This document shows positions 21,731 through 29,688 of a stretch of 29,688 bases of DNA, piece by piece (the stretch's first letter is position 1; every line of letters begins with the position of its first letter). Position numbers and translations under genes: made by a program. This DNA is from Cylindrobasidium torrendii FP15055 ss-10. Lineage: Eukaryota > Basidiomycota > Agaricomycetes > Agaricales > Physalacriaceae. The stretch covers positions 1-29,688 of the forward strand of contig KN880715.1 of assembly GCA_000934385.1 (NCBI GenBank), given 5' to 3'. The notes beneath the pieces are model-generated. The model had not been told where the DNA came from. It did not search any database and saw only the letters and a program-made list of their open reading frames with translations.

Positions 21731-24466
21731 TCATCCAACGATCCCACTGGAATCCATCGACTGCCTCCTGCCCAGCAGCCCGCTCAGCTTCTCCGCCGCC
21801 GCACCATTCCCAAGCCCACCTCGTTCATCATCAAGGCTTGTAGGGAACCGCCTCGCATGCGTGTGCCCCTTTGCTCCTCCCCCAAGGACCAACGAAAGCC
21901 GCTTGCTCCTGGAAAACCCAATGATATTGTTGTGCCCCACTCCCTCCCTCCCATGGCTCACCAGCCCACTCCTCGTCGTCACACTCGTCGGCTGCAGCGC
22001 AACAGCCGGCATCGAGAACCGCTTATTCCGCCTGACCGTATCCTCTCGCCGTTTTGGTGAAGGCGCATTCTCCGACAAGTCTACTGTATGCCGCTTCGAT
22101 GACGCCAGGCTCAGTGTCTCGTCCGTGGTCGTCGCCGCGTCCTCCTCAGTAACAGAGTCGATCTGCGGCTGCTCCTCATGCTCCTGGAAGTCTTCCAAGA
22201 TCGAGACGTAGCTCCGAGGGCGCGGCGGTGGCGAGCGCGGTTGTTGTGCATCGATAGCCATGAGGGCCTGGGGACCGTTGCCTAATGAGAGACAAGGCAT
22301 CGAGGTGTGGAACGGCAGTGAACGCAAAGACCCAATGGTACCGGTGCCAGACTCTGAGGCAATCATGGCCTCATCTTCGGGGTCCAGCAGAGGGAAGACG
22401 GTCTCATAGCATGCATTGCACGCCCGAGCAGGTTTAGTAGACTCAGTGATGTTGTTGGCGTCGGATATGAAGAACGTCTATTGTCGCCATCAGTACATGC
22501 GCTTGCATAGCAAAGAGAACATACCATTTCCGAGCAAGACGCACAGACACAACGTCCACAAAGACGACAATGATGTCGACGCCGTCGCCATCCAAAGCTC
22601 TTCGCACATCGCATGCAGACCTCTGCTTTCTCGTCTGGTATCCAAATCGCAGGAACCCAGTGGTCCACCCATCCTCGCCTCTCCTTCGCCTTCAACTTCT
22701 TCCCCTTCTTCTCATCCGGCGCGAACGGCAGCGCCTGTAGAGACAATCTGACGTGCTTGTTACTGTCCGAGCTCGTCAATGTCGAATTCGGATGGGTCAA
22801 GTTGAGGCTCATGAGCAACTGAGCTTTTGCCTGACGGATGCTTGAACACCACTCGTCTCTCTCCTCCTCGGTGTCGGCGAGGACAACAAAACTCCCTCCC
22901 GGGCTGAGAATCTCAAACCTTCTCTCATCGCCTAGTTCCCTCGGCGGTGGCACCACAACCTCCAAGTCAACCAACCCTGCCCTGCCCTTGAAAGTCCACT
23001 TCTCATCTACCGACTGCGTCGACTGATTTCGCTTGATGCCACTCACTCGGGGCGGAGGGATAACGCTACGTGTTCTCGATGGTCCAGGTGGCCGCTTCTG
23101 TATTGTCGGTAGCTCCGCTTCACTCTTGCTGCGCGCGCGCACCATGAGCGGCCGTTTGAACGGTGATGCGGGTTCATTGCCGTTGGCCCAGTGGCCGATG
23201 TTCATCCAACTACGCTCGGACTCTTCGCTCGCCAGCCAAATGAGACAATCCGAGAAGAGCAAGAACTCCCGCTCGCGATGAGGCTCGCTACGCTCCTTCT
23301 GGTACAATGCGTCGCGCTTCAGCAGGGTACGGCCAGGGCTGATTAGCTGGAACGGCAGATTTGGTGTGGCCTTTTGCAGGGCCAGCAGCGACAGAACTTG
23401 TGCATGTGAGTGCAAAGACGAATTCAGCGATTGTGTGACTATGCAGAGATGAGCATGAAGGCCGCGGCAATGGTGTTGAACATACTTTTTGAGACGAGGG
23501 TGTGGACGGCCATGAGCTGGGCATGTTCAGGGTCATCCGGCGAAGTGCAGTCGATGAGATCTTTCAAGAGGAGTAGGTAACGAGGACAGCGCTGGACGAC
23601 AGTGAGCAGCCAGTCGCGCAGCTTCAATTTTCCACATCGGGGATCAGCCTCTTGTTCTTTGACCCAGTTCGCGAAGGTTGCATTGTATTGTCCAGTCGGA
23701 TTGTCGGGCGTGATGATATTGGTTATCGAGTTGACCGTATTCGGAAATGTGGTGATAAAGGGTGTGTAGAGCGACAAGTAGGGGAAGTGCGAAAGGAGGC
23801 TGGGAGCGAGTGGAAGGTCGGCCTGGAGCGTCGATGTAGGTGCAGGGAACAGGTGCTCCGTAAGTGATACCAAGAAGTTACGGTGAAAGTTCCAAATGTC
23901 GATGAAGTTGGAGAAAACAGATGTGAGCGCAGCACGGTCGAGCAGAGGTGTGGATGTCTCGAGGGAGTTGACGATAGGCGTCAAAAAGTGCTGATGGGAG
24001 GTAAGCAGAGTATTTCGAAGCACCAGTGGCTACGCACCTCGTATATGAGTTCCAGCCCTTCGACATATGCACGTTCAGTCTCGTAGAACTCCTGGATGAT
24101 TTTTCGGCGCTTTGCCTGACGACCATCGGTCTTGACTGTTCTCCTAATGCGGCGGTTCTGTAGACCATTGAGGTCCATTGATCCTGGCCGGCTCTTGCGC
24201 CCACCATTGCGGGGTACGACGGGCATAGAAGGTCCTTCCTCAGGTAGGGAGTCGAACGATGAGACGCTGACTACGGAGTCGCGATGCCGGTTGGGGGCAG
24301 TAGGTAGAGATATGCGACGAAATGGTAGGTATGTCGGTCGTGTTTGTGGTTGTGGGCGGACGGGCACTGAGTCGGAGGATGGAAAGGCAACAGACGACGC
24401 TACATTTTAAATAGAGTGGTCAAAGCATGGACCTGGGCCCTATTTGGTTGACTCACGGGTATCCAT
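21731..24466 (-). CDS. DH-PH-FYVE Rho GEF, Don1-like
   Basis: Guanine nucleotide exchange factor for a Rho-type GTPase. Its domain order matches Ustilago maydis Don1, a Cdc42 GEF used in septation and cell separation. Model: exons 24466-24457 (10 nt), 24399-24038, 23990-23486, 23438-22525 and 22477-21731; 845 aa, phases consistent. Start MDTPSSVAFPSSD. DH domain about 101-300, opening KIIQEFYETERAYVEGL and including LLTVVQRCPRYLLLLKDLI. PH-like region about 310-470, with the block FLLFSDCLIW. FYVE finger about 553-622: WIPD, C567, C570, the phosphoinositide-binding RRRRHHCRLCG (C583, C586), C591, C594, and RACNAC (C617, C620), where the usual RVC is RAC. The C-terminal 220 residues are Ser/Pro-rich and basic, probably disordered. 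FYVE should bind PI3P on endosomes. The GTPase target is inferred from the Don1 likeness. Confidence 0.93.
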
Positions 24467-25553
24467 TATTGCAAATGGTGGGTATTAGGTCTGACAATGG
24501 TCCTCCAAACGCAGTCTATCCTCCCAAGATTATGATTGTCGGTGGTCCAGCGTGGAAGTAAGAATCGAAGCCGGGATTCTATCGTCTGGACGTCGTCCTT
24601 GTCGAAAGCGCCTCCTGTACGCTCAATCCAAAAAGCAGACAGAGCACCCCGCGGCTACGTCACGATCGCGGACACAAAAGCACTGTCTGATCTGTAATTC
24701 TCTGTTTCGGGGCGAACAAGAGCTGGTACGCGGCAAGAAATCCAGAGGGACGTGGCGACAACAAAGAGCGGGTAGCAGTACTGGTGCTGGTGGTTGAATG
24801 AAAAGCAGGCGGGCGAGCGCGATCAACGTCACTGACCACATGTAATTGCTGCTTCTTCGATCCACAGCTTACCCATAACCATCATTAAGCACAATCGTGG
24901 AACGATGCACTTTGACCCGCCTCGCTCTTTTGGACCGACGGCAGCCTATTTGAATTTGAGGGAAATCATGTACGAAGTTGCCCTTACAGCACGACACCAC
25001 CAATACATGCCGAAGGCTCCAGCTCTTAGACCCAAACAGGCTCGTAGGTCGTCGTCCAGCTTTGCGCTGTGTTTGCATCGACGTGGTGTGGTAAGTCATT
25101 CTACATGGAAGAAATCGGCGAAGGCGAACTATTCGAGCGTTCCTGATGGGCAATTCCGAGGAAGGGCCAAAGAGGAGCTATAACTCGAAGCAAGATGTGC
25201 TCCTTCGTGAAATGGTATGGTTCAGCCTGGACGTAGAACAATGTCATTGGCCGGTGGGTGTTTGCTATGGTATTCTCGTTATATATGGCAATCCAGATGA
25301 CGCGAAGACCAAGCAACGAATGGTTCAATGTATAATTAACGGGTTCCAGACGCATGAAGCAAGTACTATCTAAGTTGTGAGTAGCATTAGGCGACGCAGC
25401 GCACGCAGTTTTTGCCACTTTTACGCGACTGGAAGCTCGGGAAAGAATGCGTCTGCAACTCTGTCCTAGTAAATTTCCTTCTAATCCTGAATATTTGGTG
25501 CCTATTATGTAGGAGTCGTACATCTAAACGGTAGCGGCCCTGTCGTTGGGCTA
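24467..25553. other. Intergenic, Rho GEF promoter side
   Basis: Short open frames on both strands (24905-25183 and 25146-25373 plus, 24869-25153 minus) overlap and lack recognisable motifs. The first part holds the 5' flank of the Rho GEF gene, the last the 3' flank of PTPYTED copy 2. Confidence 0.35.
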
Positions 25554-26538
25554 CTACCCTTGAGTTGTCTTTGCAGCTCGAGGGGGATTCCGACGAGGTG
25601 GTACCACTCGCGGCTTTTTACTAGCTGGAGAACGTGGTTCCGCATCGGTGTGCTGGCGTTTGCGTAAACGCGGATTCAGAGCAGCCTGAGTTTTGAGCTT
25701 CGGCGCACTGGGCGGCGACCTCTCAAGGTCTAGAAGAGAGTTAAAATGAAGGACAGGCGGCTTTCGTGCGTGATGAGCAGTAGCAGACCATCCAGGCGGC
25801 GACGGCACCGTGACGAAGTGCATCGCAGCCTCGAAGCTTTGGTTCAGCAGCTTGTGCGACTTCACCCTCCCACCGTATTTCATGTGCATGGAAGCGTTCA
25901 TTACTATGAAAGGCAGGTCTGCCGTACGCAGCCTGATGCGTGGAAAGGCGGGATACGGGTGTTCGTGTTTGGTGATGACGCCCGTTATGGGATGGCGGAG
26001 GAACACTGGACGGCCCGGGCGGCGTGTTTTTACAACTATGAATGTGTATTCCAGCGTGCTAGCGTCAATCTGGTGAAGGTAGTTCAGCAAAAATTGAATA
26101 GTTTCCGGTGAAGAAGGAAACACCAACCTTGAATCGAGCACGCTCTTGAGGACCTCGACTTTGATTGGCAAGGTAAGTATCAGTAAGGGCTTGAATAGAG
26201 TCCTTCGAAGGGATGAATGCGTATCCCCAGAACGGTATCGGCTTGTCGCGAAACTCTCGTTGCGCTGAGGAATGCGTCAGAGCAAACCCCACCAACTTAA
26301 AGTCGACGCACGATAAAGGTAATTTCCCGGTGAAAACATGGAAGTCATATGTTCTTTCTCGCTCATTCCTGTTGCCAGTGCGTGAATCTGTATCTGAAGT
26401 ACCGTAAAAAACAGTACACTGTTATTGCGAGGTAGTACACACCATTTTCTCTCTAGGGTCTGGAAATATCGGAACCCCATCGGGCGTGGAAAATACGCCG
26501 GTTAAGGATATGCAGTCTTCTGTGTACGGCGTCGGCAT
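25554..26538 (-). pseudogene. PTPYTED-family copy 2, frameshifted
   Basis: Same structure as copy 1: exon 1 26538-26443 (96 nt, 32 codons), exon 2 26393-26128, exon 3 26069-25554, with conserved phase-0 introns. Exon 1 begins MPTPYTEDCISLTGVF. Exon 2 starts in frame through GNYLYRAST, but the following FALTHSSAQRE, FIPSKD and RARFK lie in another frame. Exon 2 is 266 nt instead of 264 in copies 1 and 3, so there is a net 2-nt gain (or 1-nt loss) near 26285-26310, and no intron fits there. Exon 3 is intact: FLRHPITGVITKHEHPYP, RLRTADLPFI, basic C-terminus with RRNPPRAAK. Either the copy is a recent pseudogene or the assembly carries an indel. Confidence 0.65.
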
Positions 26539-26953
26539 AGGTAAGGTAGCACTTCGGCAAATGTGTGTTGGGAGTAGCTGGCCAAGATGGGATGAGGCAT
26601 CGTGATCGGTTCGAATTCGGCCATCACACATGTGGCACGCGAGTTTCTCAGAACTACATGACCTTGTCTTCACGTACTAGCACCTGGCTTACTTTTCTTG
26701 ATTTTCGATGTTCATACGGGCTGCACACAGAAACATACTCGGTGTATACATCGCTCCATTGGCGGGGTTTCTGGTAGATGAAGTCTTTGTTTTAGTTTCA
26801 ACAACTACGACATCGTTACAAAGAATAGGGATAGAGTACATAGATCATCAAGGGAAACGTATTTAACAAATATCTAGTCTATATCGTTGAACGGTAAGGT
26901 CCTACTTCTCATAGTATGCACCCTTCAACACCCCCAAATACCACTCGGCTGGA
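26539..26953. other. Spacer between family copies 2 and 3
   Basis: Holds the 5' flank of copy 2 and the 3' flank of copy 3. A single degenerate box CACGTA lies at 26671, about 133 nt before the copy 2 start; the paired CACGTG boxes of the other copies are absent. Confidence 0.4.
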
Positions 26954-28064
26954 TCAAACGATGCGTCGCCGGCGTCGTGTGAAGAGTGCCGCATTGGCAT
27001 CACTACTCTTCGTCTTTGCGGCCCGCGATGGGTTCCGACGAGGCGAGGGACGAGGTGCCACGCTCTTGCGGCGCCGGCGGGGGATAGGTTTCGGACGGTC
27101 TGAGAACGGCGACGGCGACTCTGAGTCTATGCGCGAACTCGACCCGGAAAGGTTCATTCTGCGCTCAGAATCACGCGTCCAAGCATGCTCTCGAGCTTCC
27201 GCCTCGCATTGTCGGCGACCTGGGGACATCTGGAACACAGGCGAACAAACGGAGGGTAAGGAGGAATGTGTAATCTGCGGCGGCTGGGATATAGGCGAAA
27301 GACTCTGATGTTCCGAAAAACACCCCCTATCGCGCTTCATGGAGGCGTACTTCATCAACCAGTAGCATCGTTCAAGTGGCTCGGATGTGATATTTGTCTG
27401 GGAAAACAAACTGCCCCATAGTATTTCCTTGCTAGCGGCTTTTGATGTAAGAATAGCAGGATCGGCCGAGCGGAATTTGATACGTGGGAAGGCGGGATAA
27501 GGGTGTTCGTGTTTGGTGACGATGCCCGTTATGGGATGGCGAAGGAAAATCGGGCTTCTTGCAATCGAAGGCTCTGAGTAAATGAATCTGTATTCAAGTG
27601 CGCCAGATTTTATCTAAAAATTGATCAGACTCTTGCACGAGAAGACAGAGATATAAAGACCTTGACGCGAGCCCGATCTTCCAGTTGAGGTTCATCTTCT
27701 TCATAAAGATCCCCAAGGTCTTGAGCGTAATCATCGGGAGGTATAAATGCGTGATCATCTCCTTGAAGTAGCTCGTAAACTTCGGGCTGCACTAAAGAAT
27801 GGGTCAGAGTGCAACATATAATGCCGCCCGCCAGAAACGCACGATAGATGTAGTTTCCCTGATTGAACAAAGCCAGCATAAGCTCCTTTGCATCCATCCC
27901 AAACGCATGTGCATGTGGCATAAGCTGGAATGATGTTGGAAACGGAACATGCATAGGCTATGCAGACTACACACTAGATTATGGTCTGTGTAGATTGGAT
28001 ATCCAATGGGTTCGTGGAATACGCCGGTCAAGGAGATGCAATCCTCGGTGTAGGGTGTCGGCAT
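26954..28064 (-). CDS. PTPYTED-family protein, copy 3 (intact)
   Basis: Model: exons 28064-27975 (90 nt), 27924-27661 (264 nt) and 27613-26954 (660 nt), phase-0 introns of 50 and 47 nt, 337 aa. Begins MPTPYTEDCISLTGVFHEP; exon 2 carries GNYIYRAF, FIPPDDY and ends RARVK; exon 3 starts near ALEYRF and holds FLRHPITGIVTKHEHPYPAF and RSADPAIL. The C-terminal half is Ser/Pro/Arg-rich and ends in RRNPSRAAK and a run of arginines, like the basic tails of copies 1 and 2. The variable middle (about residues 165-300) differs strongly from the other copies, while exons 1 and 2 are conserved. No signal peptide or membrane segment. The role is unknown; a nuclear location is inferred from the basic C-terminus. 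Confidence 0.75.
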
Positions 28065-28168
28065 GTTGAACGACCTCAGGAGAAAACGTGTGCTGGTGCA
28101 AGTATGGGGGGAAGACAAGACGCGAAATTCCCAATTGGGCATTGAGATTGCTTCGGCAATCAGACTTG

Positions 28169-28195
28169 CACGTGAGTGGACAGTCTTCTCACGTG
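28169..28195. promoter_or_regulatory. Paired CACGTG boxes between copy 3 and relic copy 4
   Basis: CACGTG at 28169-28174 and 28190-28195, 21 nt apart. They lie 105 nt upstream of the copy 3 start (minus) and 112 nt upstream of the relic copy 4 ATG (plus), so they could form a divergent promoter. The second box reads CACGTGAGCGG, identical over 11 nt to the first box of copy 1. Confidence 0.45.
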
Positions 28196-28307
28196 AGCGG
28201 CCCTTCGTCCCGGGGGCCGGGACCCCGCGAGTGGTCGATGCGCCTTGGAGCTTTTCACGTCCATTCCCGGGTCGAAACAGCGCGCATATCTACTGCAGCA
28301 ATAACAT

Positions 28308-28410
28308 ATGCTTACACCATACATGGAAAACTGCATTTCTCTGACCGGCTGTGTATTCGAAGAGCCATTTGGATGACCAATCTTCACAAAAAACATGGAG
28401 GCCTCGGTTG
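28308..28410 (+). pseudogene. PTPYTED-family copy 4, truncated relic
   Basis: From the ATG at 28308 the frame reads MLTPYMENCISLTGCVFEEP, matching exon 1 of the other copies. It meets a TGA at 28374-28376 where they have a Tyr codon, then continues in frame as PIFTKNMEAS against PIYTQHMDPS of copy 1. One extra Cys is inserted (TGCVF against TGVF). Similarity ends at about the position of intron 1 (GTTGGT follows); no GNYLYRAS, FIPPDD or HEHPYP block is found downstream. It is a broken 5' fragment in head-to-head orientation to copy 3. Confidence 0.65.
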
Positions 28411-29237
28411 GTCAATTTGTGTTTTCCTGACGAGTGATATATATTTGGACTTGAACCCATGATATCCCCCAACGTGAGACAGCTTCGCGTCATGAAAACA
28501 GCGCCTGAACGACCACTAAATCCGAGACTGTTAAGTACTACAGTTTCGTTGTTTAATCTGTGGCTTGAATTGGGGTTTTTCCATTTAGGATCTCCGTCAT
28601 TGTCATGAGCGGCAGACATCGTGCACACTCTGACTCGGCTGTCCTTTTCTGTTCTCATTCAATTGTCAGGTTTGGGGCAGTATCAGTCAGTGTAATACGG
28701 GCTGTCGAAACGATCGCGCATTTTTTGTTTGATCATTCATCATATGTCCATCACCCAGAACAATGCTTCCACTTGGCGCAATGCATCGAGTCTGAAGGTG
28801 ATTGTTAGTATCACAATCGAGGTGATTTCATACCTTTTTATCAACGCTCCGCGGACCGTACCTGGTTTCACTCACAATGAGCTTAATGAAATCACTTCAA
28901 TAATGGCGTCCAGCGAACGGCATTGCCATCTCGAATCGCATAGGTGTCTAGCACGTCCTCGGGTTGCTTGCAGTGAGTTGATGCGGGTGTCACTACCCAC
29001 AAACGTACACCGACTACAAGCACCGGATCTCACAGAATTTTTTACGCTAAACTAGGCGCTGAGAGAACGCACATTTTTTTTTGTCTGCAAACAGACACAT
29101 CAAGTTTGGTGGGCCTCGGGTCCCTGACGATGGACATTACGACCGTTTGTCTGCTCCTCGTAGTCCTCTTTTTTTCGAGGGCCTACAGCAACATTGTTTT
29201 TAATGTGGCCCTCTCCTTTCTGTGGGGGTTCCAACAG
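28411..29237. other. Region without supported gene
   Basis: AT-richer, with T runs and a small perfect hairpin at 29082-29097 (TGTCTG-CAAA-CAGACA) after a T stretch. No open frame shows a motif. The right part should contain the promoter of the last gene. Confidence 0.35.
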
Positions 29238-29245
29238 TATAAATA
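29238..29245 (+). promoter_or_regulatory. TATA box (TATAAATA) of the small Cys/His-rich gene
   Basis: TATAAATA lies 86 nt before the ATG at 29324. It supports transcription of the small gene that follows. Confidence 0.55.
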
Positions 29246-29323
29246 CCCTGCTGAATCTATGAGCTGAATATCAGCACCAACACCTCCAACCACTCAATCC
29301 CAAGCCTACCAATCGTCACAGAA

Positions 29324-29569
29324 ATGTACAAGTACGTCCCCGCGAAGGATATCTGCCCCTACACACCGTTGACCAGTTTAACAGGACCATGTCGTATGCT
29401 TGCTTCTTCGATAAGTGCACATCGAAGGTCGTCCAGTCGTGCCCGTGTGTCCACTGCAACGCAACACACCATCGCTGCGCTCAACACAACCCCGTTGGCC
29501 GCATTTGTAAGCACTGTGAATTGATCATGCAGGAGGTGAGTTCTGGTTTACTATTGTTCGACCGTTGAT
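29324..29569 (+). CDS. Small Cys/His-rich zinc-binding-like protein
   Basis: Model: an 8-nt first exon (29324-29331, ATGTACAA), a 53-nt intron 29332-29384 (GTACGT...TTTAACAG) and a second exon from 29385. The product starts MYKTMSYACFFDKC. It has a dense ligand pattern: C9-x4-C14-x7-C22-x-C24-x2-C27-x6-C34-x2-H37-x6-C44-x2-C47, reminiscent of AN1-type zinc fingers or a zinc ribbon but not a clean match. Read without further splicing it stops at 29569 (about 64 aa). A GTGAGT donor at 29535, after LIMQE, may instead lead to exons beyond the window. The gene is easily missed because the frame opened by the ATG at 29324 is a different one. Function unknown. Confidence 0.5.
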
Positions 29570-29688
29570 TCGGTATGTGTGCGCTCCCCCGCACGTCGCC
29601 GATGCCATTCCGTCCTCACGAATCGCATTTTGACTTCCTTGAACTTTATAATCATTTTTGCTCTTCATGGAACTAACTGTATACCTCA

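Noticed and set aside
21690..23281. Several plus-strand frames over the Rho GEF gene
   Set aside because: They mirror the strong DH-PH-FYVE coding sequence on the other strand.
26560..26640. tRNA-like B box (GGTTCGAATTC) near 26609
   Set aside because: No matching A box at the right distance and the ends do not pair into an acceptor stem.
470..28410. PTPYTED family as a transposon-encoded protein
   Set aside because: Conserved introns, no terminal repeats or target duplications seen near the copies, and no transposase or polymerase motif.
29082..29097. Small perfect hairpin after a T run
   Set aside because: A 6-bp stem with a 4-nt loop is common by chance in a eukaryotic genome and has no known role here.

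Overview
The window is nuclear DNA of a filamentous basidiomycete, most likely an Agaricomycete (inference). The evidence is many short GT-AG introns of about 45-60 nt in phase-consistent gene models, a fungal secreted M28 aminopeptidase, a GtaA-type glutaminase with a membrane anchor, a DH-PH-FYVE Rho GEF like Ustilago Don1, and a C2HC zinc-finger protein of a basidiomycete type. There are no operons; genes lie on both strands with separate promoters. All coordinates for spliced genes are my own splice models, built by matching intron borders, reading phase and family motifs.

Layout. 0.3-1.5 kb: first member (+) of an unrecognised gene family, called here the PTPYTED family after its N-terminus. 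2.2-3.5 kb: secreted leucine aminopeptidase (-). 4.0-4.7 kb: small type I membrane protein with a Kre9/Knh-like outer domain (-). 5.3-6.6 kb: partly resolved membrane protein (+). 7.8-9.0 kb: MIF4G-like (eIF4G-like) gene with a frame break (+). 9.6-12.8 kb: 14-exon GtaA-type glutaminase with C-terminal membrane anchor and coiled coil (+). 13.6-14.5 kb: helical protein of unknown function (+). 14.5-17.7 kb: no firm gene. 17.7-18.4 kb: Ser/acidic C2HC zinc-finger protein (+). 18.4-21.7 kb: no firm gene. 21.7-24.5 kb: Don1-like FYVE Rho GEF (-). 25.5-28.4 kb: second (frameshifted), third (intact) and fourth (truncated relic) copies of the PTPYTED family. 29.2-29.6 kb: a small Cys/His-rich protein whose coding frame is hidden behind an 8-nt first exon (+).

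The most notable content is the PTPYTED family. Its four copies share intron positions and phases and range from intact to relic. The intact first copy and the relic keep paired CACGTG boxes at nearly the same distance from the start codon; at the right end these boxes lie in a divergent promoter. Several genes are cell-surface proteins (aminopeptidase, Knh-like protein, 6-kb membrane protein, glutaminase), so the left half is rich in secretory-pathway products. I see no rRNA, tRNA, CRISPR array or intact transposon.
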